Shown here: positions 10,722-22,013 of the stretch, in pieces
Position numbering within the stretch: position 1 is the stretch's first letter
Layout of the letters: the number at the start of each line of letters is the position of its first letter
Source: Anastatus disparis
Taxonomy: Eukaryota > Arthropoda > Insecta > Hymenoptera > Eupelmidae
Assembly: GCA_017163975.1 (NCBI GenBank)
Contig: JAFFSR010000244.1
Span: 10,169,501 to 10,233,500, forward strand
Direction: 5' to 3'
Length of the DNA: 64,000 nucleotides
Notes under the pieces: model-generated
Databases searched by the model: none
What the model saw: only the letters and a program-made list of their open reading frames with translations
What the model was told of the DNA's origin: nothing
Program-made: the position numbers and the translations under genes

Positions 10722-13073
10722 TTGGTTTTTAATTATAATTCAAAATCGATATAAATATTTTCAACTTTATTAAGGCTTATTTTAGGGTAGGTTATAATTT
10801 GTAGCTTGTAGTTTATAACATACATTTTCTAATATAACTATAATTTTATACAATTATTTTTACAAATTAATACCAAAATATTTTTATAATATAGAAAAAT
10901 ATTACATAATAGAAATATCTTTAACTAATATTCGTTCACTTTGTTTCAATATAAAAAAAATGAAATGAAAATACTACTGAAAACTCGCAATGATTGAAAA
11001 TAAAATACAAGATACATGTACGGAGTATAATTGACGTATTGTTATTTTTTTGTCTATCGATACCAGTAACCAATTCTTAACTATCAATAACTCCGAAGTA
11101 TTTTATTACAATCTAAAAAGAAAGAAAAAAAAATACTAGAAAAAAAAACCTAGATTACGACCTATATTGAAAGAGTCTAGCCGAGAGTCGCACCTGTTAA
11201 AATTCGAGGCTAGTTTTCTCTCGACTATTGCACCGGTAGAGTGATTTAATGTCTCGTGTTACCCGATAAGGATCGCGTACAATATTTTTTTTTCTCTTCT
11301 CTCTCTCTTCTTAACCGGACAAAAAGGTTCCCAAAAATGGTCTGCGTGTACAATAAAACGCGCGTATATAAAGGACCATTAATTTGATTTGGTTGTACCA
11401 GAAAAGCAAAGCCTCATTTCTTAGCCTCAACGAGAAGTACAAAATAGGTTTTATCTCTTTATTCGTTTATAGCCCAAGCAAAAGAAGCATACTTCTTCTT
11501 CTTGCCTCTGATTCTTTATTTCTTTTTTTTTTTGGACATTTCGACCGTCAAAAAACACATTCTTCGTGTTGTGTTGTATTTTTTACATTTGTGTCGTAAA
11601 TCTCATGTTTGCTTCATCTTTTTCTCTCTCTCTCCTTTTTTCCTCCATCCTTTCTTTCTCTGTCTTTTACACAATCTTACGTAAAACGTATGATCATATT
11701 GTGACTTTATGGCACATAATGCCAATTTTCAAGATATAAAAAGATGAGAACGAAAGAGTTTTATGAAGATTGTATTGAGACATCATCAAGTTTGAGAAAA
11801 AAATAAACCTGTTAACAGATATTCGTAATATATTCACCTACGTAAAAAAAAAAAATTTGAAATGAGACAGAACTTTAGAAATTATAATTAACATGTAGAT
11901 ATGACGTGATTAGTGAATTTAATTTAATCGTAAATTAATTAATAATTGCGTCTAGTTTGTAATGACACAATGTATTCTTGATTTTGGAAAAAACAAACTA
12001 TTTTATGTAATTAAATATTCTTTATCTTGTTTCTAGATAAACTTTGAATTTGCGATCTTTAAATTTGTGTAAGATTCTGCGAACTATTTTCTGAAATTCA
12101 CAATAAAACCTAAGTTTATTTTATGATCGACATAAGGATGTAGTAAAGAATATTGCTGATAATAAATTTCGGAAAAATAGATAAAAATATATTTTTTATT
12201 TGACTCTAAATATTAATTGATCATTTGAAACTTTGTTAAAAATATAATAATAATGATGTGTAAAATTTAGCTTATTAAAATAAATTTATTACAGCAATAT
12301 TTCACAACTGACAAAAGTTCACAATAACTACAATTGATTTTTACGTCCAAACAAAAAAATTAAATAAAAAAAGAAAGTAATTTTTTGCCCAATTTATCGA
12401 TGAAGAATCAATCAGTTCTCACCGTTCTGTCATTTCAAGATTCTTATCACGCAAAAGAAAAGTCCTCGAGAGAAAATAAAAAAGGCTAACCCTACATATA
12501 GGTACTCTTAAATAAAAAAAAGTAAAGCCGCTGCTGCATAGTTTCTCACACAGTCTAGTGTGTTTTGGTTTAGTATATATACACACATCGTGAACGCACG
12601 CGTGAAAACACTTTAAAAACTTGTAGTACTTCTATACGTATGCCCAACACGTTCAATTACGCGTAAAACTGATAGCGATCGATCTCTACTCCCTCTTTTT
12701 TTTTATATCTCCTCGATATATTGGTTTTCAAACTACACCCCTTTTTTTATACCAGTGTGCCGTATCGGATTGATCGAAGTTGGCCAAAAAAAAGGAAAAA
12801 ACTTATGTTGCGTATTAAAAAATTTTTTTCTGTACAAGCTTTGCGACTTCTATTGGTTTTTATTACATATAATTCTTTTCCTATACAAATAGAAACAACA
12901 AGTTTTATTACGGATTATTTATTAGATTTACGGGATAATATCAAAACGTTAATAATCTATATGATAAAATATCAGATAAAAAATATTAATATATTTTAAA
13001 AAATGTTGAAAAAATTTTAATTTATTTTTAAAAAATTTAATCGATAAAATTTTAGAAATATTAAAACAATTAA
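10722..13073. other. AT-rich stretch without genes
   Basis: Less AT-rich islands at about 11150-11290 and 12400-12740 hold short CpG-containing words. A TATA-like TATAAAGG at 11367 has no initiator at the right distance. A plus frame of 92 codons (12721-12999) lacks motifs. Nothing else can be supported. Confidence 0.45.
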
Positions 13074-13300
13074 TAAAATTGAGTTTTTTTAAATTTTATT
13101 TAACGTCGCTGTAACAATATTATCATTATGATGCTAATTAGCGACGGAGGTCGTTAATGTGTTTGTTAACAAAGCACATGTATCGTATACAGTGGTGCTT
13201 GTATCAATAGGCCGAGAGTGGGATTCGAACTCGGGATCTCGTGATTGTGAATCCATCGCTCTACCGACTGAGCCACTGACGACCACTAAAATTGAGTTTT
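13074..13300 (-). mobile_element. SINE copy 3 with 14-bp target duplication
   Basis: The minus-strand element spans about 13091-13285. It is flanked by an exact 14-bp direct repeat, TAAAATTGAGTTTT, at 13074-13087 and 13287-13300. This defines both ends of the insertion and proves retroposition by target-primed reverse transcription. A and B boxes, body hairpin (TGTAT/ATACA inside AAGCAC/GTGCTT) and the terminal GTCGCT/AGCGAC stem are intact. Confidence 0.93.
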
Positions 13301-14990
13301 AATAAAATGTGTATAATTGAATCCAGAAGTGATATTTTTTTTATTAATTGAATTTTTATAATAATATATGAAAAATTTTTTTATATTGATCGTTAAATTT
13401 ATGCTATGCTATTTAGCGGCTTATTTATAGTAAAAGAATTAACATTATCTAATGAATTTTGTTTTTTCTTTCTGTTGTCCTCTATTCTCTTGTAATTTTA
13501 TTTGTTACATTTAAAAACCTTCAATAATAGATTGATTTAGAGGATGTACTTTGATTTCCTTTTTGATGTAATAAGAGAACAGCGATATAGGAAGTAACGC
13601 AATTTGTTTGTATTATAGATTGGCTCCTATGTTGTGTTGATTATTAAAAGGGTTTGAATAACGCAAAAAGTAAACGAGTTAGGAAAGCTTGAGGTAATTA
13701 ACTTATTAATATCTTATTTATTATACGTTTAATCGTCGAATTTCGATATTTTTTTAATATAAAATAATATATCGATGTACTGATGTAAAAAAACTACTGC
13801 ACACAAGAGCTTGAAAATACTGAGGTCAAAAAATTTTAATTTTAACAACATTAATTTTATTTTGTAAAAAGTAAACAAAACGTATTCCGAAAATAATAAT
13901 AATAATAATTTGTTGAGTGATAAATGAATTTCACCAAAATATGTATTTAATAATATTCATATTACTGTTTAAATAATCATTTAATATAAAAAGCAATTTC
14001 CATAAATAATTATTTCATTATTTATCTATCTATTCTCATAATAAAAAAAAAATAAATTTTCACCTTAACAAATCTTTGTATGCGAACGAAAAGAAAAAGG
14101 TAAAATATTTTCATATCCTTAAGAAAAAAGCAGGGTTCATTTTAACAAGTCACAATCGATCGTACATTTGGTACAATCATCATTCAGCGTGGGTCTGATA
14201 ATCACTATAATAAAAGACTAATGAACAGTGATTATCCAATTATCCGATGATTTCTATATTTTTTTCTTTCTTTCTTTTTTTTTCATTTCAATATTGTGGC
14301 AAAGAGAAGGTCATCATCGTCGCAGTAAAATTCTTGTTAAGTCATTATAATCTGAAATAAAGGACTTTCTAAGGTCCAACTCATACGTACACATACAATT
14401 TTTTTCTTCTTACATCTCTCGGTTTCCTAGAGTTAGACGACAATTACGCGTTAAAAAAATAAAGAACGAGATACATTTGAAAATTTATGTACACGAGCTA
14501 TGCGCGTCTTAATCCTTATTTTTTTTTTATGGTAACGGTAGTCTCGGTTTCTCTTTTCAAGACAAGCGTGAATTGGCCACTTAATTTAGGATAAATTATG
14601 CCATTAAAAAAATGAGAATATTTACAAAACGGCTAACGTTTCAATTATAAAAAGAGATTCTAAAGGTGATTTCTCGTGTATTAAGATGCGAGAGAATCGG
14701 CTCTTTATAAGATGTAAACACGACAGTTTCTTGGTACGTGATCTACGTTCAAAGTGTCAGGTAGTCGGCTCGAATTTTTTGAATTATCGTTGTTTCATAA
14801 AAGGTGAACGAATAATTTTGATATGGTTAGATAAAAAGAATTAGCTAAAAGGACCAGTTAACGTTGTTGAAACTAGTTATTAGTTCACTAATCTTCTATT
14901 AAAATATTAATAATCAATTATTGGTACGTATTTTAGAAAACAAATAATTTTATCAAAACAATGATATAGTTAAAATGTAACTTAAGGAGA
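13301..14990. other. AT-rich stretch without genes
   Basis: There is a short AAT run near 13896-13912 and a T/C-rich island at 14260-14590. No frame, RNA gene or element boundary is recognisable. Confidence 0.45.
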
Positions 14991-14991
14991 T

Positions 14992-15362
14992 TTAAAACGG
15001 ACACTACACCTGCACTCATAAATTTTAACTGTCTTTCCAATTCATTGCTGAATTTCCAGAAAAGAAATGCATTAGCTTGTAGTATGTACCATGATGATTA
15101 TTAAGTTAAATTTTCAAATGAATTCATTCATTTGGTTTTTAAGATATTTAGATTTCTGGTAAAAAATCGAAAAATTTTAATAAATATTTTGGCCTAAAAA
15201 ACTCAATATCTCATGAATGAATTTATTCAAATATTTAACTGAATAATCTTCACGGTACATACTACAAGCTGATACATTGCTTTACAGAAAAGTTTGCAAT
15301 AAAATAGAAAGATTGTCAATATTTATGAGTACAGGTGTAATGTCCATTTTACATCTCCTTAA
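14992..15362. mobile_element. fold-back MITE flanked by TTAA
   Basis: Two long diverged inverted arms begin GGAGAT at 14996 and end ATCTCC at 15358, flanked by TTAA at 14992-14995 and 15359-15362. The arms share segments such as GGACAYTACACCTG and AGCTTGTAGTATGTACC. TTAA duplications are typical of piggyBac and Kolobok superfamilies; the termini do not clearly match either. No coding capacity. A right-arm relic of the same family lies at about 59395-59540. Confidence 0.8.
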
Positions 15363-15409
15363 GAAAAATAATTAAAAGAATTTTTCACCCTTTGAATCAA
15401 AAAACAATA

Positions 15410-15537
15410 TGTGTACCACGGGCGCAAGGGGATTTGTGGCCCTCGTGTGAATTTAGCGCCCTCGCTTCGCTCTGGCGCTCATTTGCACTCTGGCCGGAAT
15501 CCCTATTTTGCGCCCTTGGTATACACAATGTCCTATT
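15410..15537. mobile_element. 128-bp GC-rich fold-back element
   Basis: Ends TGTGTACCACGGGCGCAA and, inverted, TGTGTATACCAAGGGCGCAA bound an almost complete hairpin whose tip is GCGCC-CTCGC-TTC-GCTCT-GGCGC. The stem is strongly GC-rich against AT-rich flanks. A short open frame at 15411-15620 merely runs through it. It shares its design, a GC stem closed by a TTC/GAA triloop, with the elements at 18904 and 35669. Confidence 0.8.
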
Positions 15538-17916
15538 CTAATATTCAGTCAAAAAATAATTCTAATGAAACTCATACTTTATTTTATTTTTTGACGATTT
15601 GTTATCTTTGTAATTATTAAAGTAATATGTGATGACGTACAAAGTATAAATACAAGAAATGTATATATTGTATGTTTACTTGAGGCGTGAAAAGTCACTT
15701 TTAAAGTGAAAAGCACTCTGGAAAAAAAAATTTCTAGAAATCATCATGAAATAGAAGTTTAGGAATTTCATCCAACAAGCCATTTTCCCAAAAAGATTCT
15801 CCTGCCGGTCATAACAGCTCTTGTAGTCTCCCAACATAAGTCTTCTCTCTTTCTTGGGTCTATTCCTCGAAACAATCAGCATAAGTGTAATAGCGTCAGC
15901 TTAGAAACTCTTTAGTGTCGTCTTACGATGGACCGCTACAGGACAATCTTTACTTTTTTTTCCTTCTTTTCCTTAGCTGCAGCCGTTTTCTTCTTTTATG
16001 TGTGTATATACGTATGATAAATTGGTGCGAATGACGAATAAAATTTGAATTTCGTGCACGTGGAGAGAGAGTTTCATCTGTGGTCGCGTGTACGTATACA
16101 CAGCTAACGTGTATTCCCACAGTTAATAAAGCTATTAACTTTATCTTTAAAAACCGCTTCTTTTTTTCTTTATATATATTTTTTTTTTTTTTTTTTTGAA
16201 GAGGGCCTCGGCTTTGATCCCGATGAATATAACTCAACGTCTGTTTATCAAACGGACTGATCTGCGCTTTAGTATATACAACGGCGCGAACTATAATACG
16301 GGAGTTTTTTTTTCTTCTTTCTTTTTTATAAGATTTACAGTAGAGATGTCCTCAAGTTCTCGTCTCTATTTCACTCTGGGACTATCTTGTACGCACTCAA
16401 TCTTTTACTTTTTTTGGGTAACACGATGAAAAAGCGCGTTCTTTTAAGGATTGAACTAAAGATTCGTGATTAAAGCCGAAGATATTAACTTGTAGAATGA
16501 GAGCTCGGATTCGATAGATTTCCTAAATTATGTGTAGAAAAAAATTAGGCAATAATCATGCTACGGAATGAAATTATTTTTGGTTATTTTTCTAATGTGA
16601 GGACGATAGAATATGTAATATTTTAGTTTAATTTAAATTATTTAAATTATTTTATAAGATAATATTTGTCAATATTTTCTTAATATCGAACCAAGATTTC
16701 AATAATAAAAGTTTGTACGTCAATAATAAAACTTTTGTTATAAAACACTGATAATTTATAAAGTCAATAAATAATGAATTTCGGTTATATAATTGTCATT
16801 GAACGATAATACAGTCATCACTCTAAAATTCATTCCAAAAAATTCTATTAGCTAAAAATTCCAAATCTCCCTTAACATTAATGTTTCATCGAAGTCTCAC
16901 TTCCTCTGGCCTCTCTTTCTACATTTGTCCAGCTATAATATCTTCCCACCGTTTCATTCGTCCATATATATATATACACATATAACCAGTAAAGGTTGGT
17001 CGCGTGGCTATTATATACCTGAAAACAAGCTTTATACTTTTCTACCCCAAAAAAAAGAAAAGAAAGCAAGACAGGATATATCTTTAGGCATTACTAAATA
17101 CTATCTGATGAAGCCTGTCTCTACCAATAAAGGTTCTTCCCATTTAACACACTGCGCTATATGTATATACATAAACGGCTAAAGGAGAGCGTTATAGGGA
17201 TGAAAGCGTATCAATCGACACGTAAATGAGAGATCGTTCGGATATAGATATACCAGCATGGATATGATACTCCACCGACATATAAAGTCGAGAGTATTAT
17301 ATGGAATTATCAAGATTTTAAGCTTACATTTTCCACTGATTCGTTTTATGAAAAGAGTATTTTAGGCTATGCTCTAATGATGTTGTACAGATGACTTTTG
17401 TTTGATTGTATTTATTAAAAAATTCTTTTTTTATTTCTTTCATCTTGCATTCTATTGGTAACGGCTTATTCTTAGAATTTTCAAATTCTAAATACCATTA
17501 ATTATTATGAAAAGTTAATACATCAATCTTTATAGAAGCAAATAAGTTAAAAAGATCAGGGTCAATATGGATGAATAGTCAGAAATATCGACCAATAAAG
17601 AAATGATAATAACAATTATTTCTGAAATTCGTTATTTCTATACATGCGACTAAGTTTCTATGGGTAAGCTTTCTTTTATTGAATTAGAGTGTGGGTATTG
17701 CTGTGGAGGTATCAAGTACTGTAACTAATTGTTTTTATAAAATTTATATACTGGAAAAAATAAAAAATATATGTAGAAAATAAATTTCTCTTTAGGGTTT
17801 AAAGTTGAATATTTAAATATTTTATCACAACTTTAAAAAAAAATAATATTCTTATCCGCTGTAGTTCATGCACAGGAATACGCTCATGGCTCTTCATCAC
17901 TTTTATACCGCAGTAA
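15538..17916. other. mixed-composition stretch without genes
   Basis: This contains long T runs (about 16180-16198) and two less AT-rich islands (15900-16450 and 16870-17310) with CpG words and TATATA strings. Several 60-95-codon frames cross the islands on both strands, but none shows a domain and all include simple sequence. Confidence 0.4.
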
Positions 17917-18147
17917 TACCAACGAATATAGACGCTTATAGAAGCGTACTCTTAAATGGGAAATTTCTGCCAAAAATGAGTTACCCAGCTACTGAGGGCG
18001 CCACTAGATCCCATGTATTTTTATATCTATATATATAAAATTTTTCATATGTATAGATATACAAACAATGTTAAAGTGTTACCCAGCGTATCGGTCGAAA
18101 AATTTAACCCAGAAGTACGCTTCTATAAGCGTCTATCTTCGTTGGTA
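17917..18147. mobile_element. 231-bp MITE with about 33-bp terminal repeats
   Basis: Terminal repeats begin TACCAACGAATATAGACGCT on the left and, inverted, TACCAACGAAGATAGACGCT on the right. They match at 32 of 33 positions by eye. If the outermost TA is the target duplication the element starts CCAACGA, as in Tc1/mariner-like MITEs. Each terminal repeat also contains its own hairpin, ACGCTT-ATAG-AAGCGT. The interior is non-coding. Confidence 0.85.
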
Positions 18148-18458
18148 ATACGTAAATACCAAAATTATTTTTAACTAACGTTTTTACATATAAATGTGCT
18201 GTTTGATGTCACTATTTTTATAATTTGATTTTAAATACATTGAAATATTGATCGGAACAGCAAAAAAGTTAAAATATTGATGTTTTTTATTCAAAACTTT
18301 TTTTATCATAATTACAGAAAAAACTCTATATTAACTTCTTTTACGCTATTGAAAAAATATAAGTACAACAAATTTTGCGATTACTACAACATCGATTAAT
18401 CTAATATGATTAAAAATAAATGTTTATCTATAAGTTTAAATAATTCATTTTTCGAATT
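18148..18458. other. AT-rich spacer
   Basis: Nothing recognisable between the MITE and the SINE. Confidence 0.5.
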
Positions 18459-18660
18459 CGTCAGTGGCTCAGTCGGTATAGCGATGGATTCATAATCTCG
18501 AGGATCCAAGTTCAAATCCCGCTCTCGGCCAACTGATACAAGCACCACTGTACGTTACATGTGCTTTGTTCACAAACGACCATACACTGACGACTTCCAT
18601 CGCTAATTAGCATTGCAATAATAGCATAAATTTAGCGACGTTAAATAAAAAAAAAAAAAA
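18459..18660 (+). mobile_element. SINE copy 4
   Basis: Plus-strand copy with A box (TGGCTCAGTCGG), a B box altered to GTTCAAATC, the body hairpin, the GTCGCT/AGCGAC tail stem and a 15-base A run after GTTAAAT. An extra short insertion (GACCAT) sits before CACTGACGAC. No clear target duplication. Confidence 0.88.
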
Positions 18661-18903
18661 ATTTGGCAAAGTTAATGACCTTGTGGTTTTAAATTATTAA
18701 TTCTATTATTTTGCACGAGAATAAGATTTGACATAAAAATTTTTATCAGCTTCCATTCTGATACCATTTTCTAATAAGATAATTATTTTACTATTGTGTG
18801 AAGATTGCTTAACTTTATTAAATAAAAAATTGTTAATAAAAGATTATGTTTTATAATCAAAATAAAAATGAATATCAAAATGGTTCATGAAATAGTATTT
18901 TTC

Positions 18904-19026
18904 GTACCTAGGCCGTAAAGTTGAACTTTACGGCCGCGCGTGGAAAGTAGCGTCCGAGGACCTGCGAAGCAGGTCCGAGGATCGCTACTTTACATGCAAG
19001 GCCGAAAAGTTTTACGGCCGTGGTAC
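18904..19026. mobile_element. fold-back element with GGCCGTAAAG ends
   Basis: Outer arms are GTACCTAGGCCGTAAA and, inverted, GTACCACGGCCGTAAA. The hairpin tip is GACCTGC-GAA-GCAGGTC. The left arm itself contains a perfect 25-base palindrome at 18911-18935 (GGCCGTAAAGTT, G, AACTTTACGGCC). It has the same architecture as 15410-15537. No coding capacity. Confidence 0.8.
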
Positions 19027-19163
19027 TAACAATATTTTTCGATATAGTATCTGTAAAGTTCAACATAATATTGATTTTATAAATTATCGATGATTAAAAT
19101 GTGAACGATTAAAAGTTGATTATTATAAGAATTTCATACAACTTTTTTTAATATTTGGGAAAG

Positions 19164-19265
19164 TACGGGGAGGAGGGACGGGGTCCAGGGGCGGAGCCCC
19201 GGTAGGGGTGCAGGGGGCAAAGCCTCCGCCGGGGGGGTTCGGGGGGGCAGCGCCCCCCCGCCTCC
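19164..19265. repeat. GC-rich block of three tandem triloop hairpins
   Basis: GGGGC-GGA-GCCCC (19188-19200), GGGGGC-AAA-GCCTCC (19213-19227) and GGGGGGGC-AGC-GCCCCCCC (19241-19259) follow each other at similar spacing, each with a 3-base loop. The block is overwhelmingly G/C in a genome that is otherwise about three-quarters A/T. It could stall polymerases or form quadruplexes. Confidence 0.85.
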
Positions 19266-19362
19266 AAAAAAATTAAATAATAATTCTTAAAATAAAAAAA
19301 TTCATTTAATAAAAATAATTAAAATAAAATTCCATGTAAATATCTTCGCTATTCAAATAAAT

Positions 19363-19518
19363 CTAATTACTCGAAAAACTTGAGTCACTGGAGCAATTTG
19401 AGTAATTCAAGCTACTCGCTTCGTTTGGGCAACTTGACTCATTTGTGCAACTTCCCTTATTTAAGCAACTTGCCTCATTTGAAGTAGTGGGACAGTAGTG
19501 CAATATTATACAGAAAAT
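19363..19518 (-). CDS. open frame with hexapeptide repeats (relic or small exon), partial
   Basis: On the minus strand the frame is open for 51 codons from just after a TGA to a TAG at 19363-19365. It is mostly an 18-bp tandem repeat giving N-E-x-S-C-x type hexapeptides: NEASCL, NKGSCT, NESSCP, NEASSL, NYSNCS. No ATG starts the frame, so if coding it is the last exon or the 3' end of a truncated gene. Plus-strand frames of the same repeat hit a stop. A Cys/Ser-rich hexapeptide array is unusual and I recognise no family. Repeats of a multiple of three are open by chance quite often, which keeps confidence low. Confidence 0.25.
   Translation of the reverse strand: MFCIILHYCPTTSNEASCLNKGSCTNESSCPNEASSLNYSNCSSDSSFSSN
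19376..19483. repeat. 18-bp tandem repeat, six units
   Basis: Six diverged units of exactly 18 bp run without gaps, for example CAACTTGACTCATTTGTG and CAACTTGCCTCATTTGAA. Unit length is strictly kept while the sequence drifts, as expected if a reading frame was once selected. They lie inside the composite element. Confidence 0.85.
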
Positions 19519-19769
19519 TCAAGATTCTTAATATTTACAAAAACAATTAGCTGTTGCAGTCTATTAATAAAATAATTATTCAATTATAATTTTAAAAAAA
19601 GGGAAAAAAATTTTTTTTACAAAGTAATTTTATGTACAAGTGTCCGTAAAGTTGAAAAAAAAAATTTACGTACAAGCGTCCGTAAAGTAGCACTTTACGG
19701 CTCAAAAACAGTCCGTAAAGTTGAACTTTACGGATACTCTATCGAAAAGTATAATATTAAAAAAATTAA

Positions 19770-19941
19770 ACCTGGTAAAAAAATGACCACATTTCGAGCA
19801 GAATTCCTGGCAAAAGGTAAGTTAAAATGTCATTTATCTAAAAATTTTGTTTAAAGAATTTCTAGAATTTTTAAATAAGTCTTATTTTAACTTTCAATAA
19901 CCAGAAATCCTAACCAAAATATGATCAATTTTTTACCGGAC
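19770..19941. mobile_element. decayed CCCTGGTA-type MITE
   Basis: Left end CCTGGTAAAAAAATGACCA and, inverted, right end CCGGTAAAAAATTGATCA are recognisable versions of the family terminus, with AA on both sides as the possible 2-bp duplication (weak in A-rich sequence). The inner ATGACCA word also occurs in the 1-kb element at 9692. Confidence 0.6.
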
Positions 19942-21080
19942 AAAGTACAATTCTTTAATTAATAAAAGAAATTTATATGTATTCTTTATATTTAATTTAA
20001 TATATTTTTTTAATGATGTAAATGGCGTTAAGCCGTATAAAATGAAATATTAATAAATAAAATAAATTAATAATTATTTAAAAACAAAAAATTATCAATA
20101 ATAAAAATATATACATATATATATACAGGAAAAAGACAATCAATGACCAAACATCAAAAGACTTGTGAGTTTTTAGAAACATTTAAAAAGAATCAAAGAT
20201 ACATCCAAAAACCGAAAAGAGCTCACCGGCTCATCTAAAGAATTGAGTAAGTAGTGAAGAATTTGTCGCCTACATCCAAGCGTTTATGCTGTTGAAAAAG
20301 CATCAAGTAAATCCAAGCCATTTGTCAGTCTGTGAGTGTATAAGCGTAGGCGCGTGCATCGTTTCTACATAATACTGGTAGAAAAACCCTTTTTAAATAT
20401 TATTAACGAGGTCCACGCTCGACTCTTTTTGAAGAAAGAAAAAAAAGAAGAAAAGAGAAGGTATAAGGATAATCCATGTCTTTAATAGGGAACACGCGTT
20501 GGTTATTTACTACTTTTAAAGCAACTCGTTTAATAATAAGAAGAAAATTACTATTTTAAGCTTTGAAGTAGACTTTACTCGTGCTCGGCGCGAAATACGG
20601 AAAAGCGATTAGTTGTCACTGTTGGTGATCCATACAGAGACCCTTGAGAATCGCACCAGGTGGTTTTAAGCTTGCTATTAGCAAGAAAATAAAGTAGGAC
20701 AAATTAGGATTTTCGGAAACATATGTTTGGACGAATGTTGAATTTAAGTTGGTTTAGAATTCAATGTTACATAAATTAATGACCACTGTACTTTGAATGA
20801 GAGATCTGGAAAATTTAGATGATAAAATTTTACAATTCGAAAATTTTTTTAATAACTCTGAAAATATTAAATGTTTTATTTTTTTTTTAATTTGTTGAAC
20901 TTATATAATAGAATGTTAAAAATCTACAACAAATTATATTACAAATTTCATATAATCACAAAATTTGTCTTCTCATTTCAAGATTTTCAAGACTTGTTAA
21001 AATTTTATAAGAATAGAATGGATATTGTGGATTTCTGCGCAGAAAAAATATTTTAATAAAAATTATAATAGTTTAAAGTA
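19942..21080. other. AT-rich stretch without genes
   Basis: An island at 20200-20680 is less AT-rich and includes a purine tract at 20430-20460. No feature can be supported. Confidence 0.45.
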
Positions 21081-21177
21081 CCCTGGTAGAAAATAGTCTA
21101 GTTTTATCGAGGCCTCGATTATTTAACATACAAAACTAGACAGATCTAAACAGATCTAGAGTAAATTTCTACCAGGG
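21081..21177. mobile_element. 97-bp MITE with CCCTGGTAGAAA ends
   Basis: Ends CCCTGGTAGAAAAT and, inverted, CCCTGGTAGAAAT are flanked by TA on each side; the flanking match extends to 7 bases (TAAAGTA). The interior carries a second inverted pair, GTCTAGTTTT and AAAACTAGAC, so the element is nearly a full hairpin. It is the smallest member of the family in the window. Confidence 0.85.
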
Positions 21178-21916
21178 TAAAGTACAAGAAATATAATAAA
21201 AACTTATTTGTTTCTAGTAAATTTTACCAGAAAGTGTGGTAATTTTAAGATATAATGACAGTTGTGACAACGTTACTATACATCATTGTGATTTTTAACA
21301 GAAAATTTTTCTCGACGTATATTTTAGAAAGCTTTCATGAACTTTGCAAAGTATTACTTAAATATTGGTTATTTAAATAATATGTATTATTTGATATATA
21401 TTTTATAATATTAATTTATTATTGCTAATAATTGACCAAAATAATACCTATATAATTAATATAAATATAACCAATAATCTAACATAATGTTGTAAATCAT
21501 TTTCATCTATATAAGTATGTATCTATTCTCTACTCGACAACATTTGATTCTATTCGAACAAGGCGTTAATGTGTCTTTCTATTTCTTTTTATATATTTAG
21601 CCTCCCTTTTACACGCACGTCAGATTCGATTGTTCAAGTCCGCGTCTAATGGAGCGGCTAGCGGAAGCATTGAACGAACGTGCCGTAACGAATTGGTCAA
21701 ATCGTTCTATACTGGATAACATGGTCCCATGATATTATTCAAACTGCTGGAACGTGCCGATCTTTAAAGTAGGAAATTAGGTGCTCTATCATTTTTTCCA
21801 AACTCAAATACTTTTTATTATTTTGTTATTATTAGGATTGAAAAACTTGTATTAAAAATTTTAAAGATAGTAAAGAAAATGAAGCTTTACATTTGAGGAA
21901 TAAGATTTTACTATTA
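21178..21916. other. spacer with a possible splice acceptor and short open frame
   Basis: At about 21570-21600 a pyrimidine-rich run ends in TTTATATATTTAG, a plausible 3' splice site. It is followed by a less AT-rich open stretch to a TAA near 21720 (about 40 codons, including QIRLFKSASNGAASGSIERT). It may be an exon of an unseen gene or chance. The rest is AT-rich with nothing recognisable. Confidence 0.2.
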
Positions 21917-22013
21917 CCCTGATAAAAATTAACTCATTTAAAATGGTTATAAACCAGGAAATAGTATCAAATTCATTTTTACTAAGGATTAACTTCTACT
22001 GGGATAGAACAAA
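21917..22013. mobile_element. degenerate CCCTGRTA-type MITE
   Basis: CCCTGATAAAAATTAA faces an inverted CCCAGTAGAAGTTAA about 97 bp away. Size and ends resemble the neighbour at 21081, but the flanking dinucleotides do not match, so this is a decayed or uncertain member. Confidence 0.45.

Larger units (their letters stand above)
19036..19748. mobile_element. 713-bp composite element with 29-bp inverted ends
   Basis: The left end TTTTCGATATAGTATCTGTA... (19036-19064) matches the inverted right end (19720-19748) at 27 of 29 positions. Inside, from left to right, are three tandem GC-rich triloop hairpins (19188-19259), an 18-bp tandem repeat open as a reading frame on the minus strand (19363-19518), and a cluster of CCGTAAAG/CTTTACGG palindromes (19632-19734). 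It is either one non-autonomous element or several nested ones. It carries the same CCGTAAAGTTGAACTTTACGG palindrome as its left neighbour. Confidence 0.65.

Noticed and set aside
15411..15620. 69-codon plus-strand frame
   Set aside because: Its first half is the GC-rich fold-back element and its second half is AT-rich noise.
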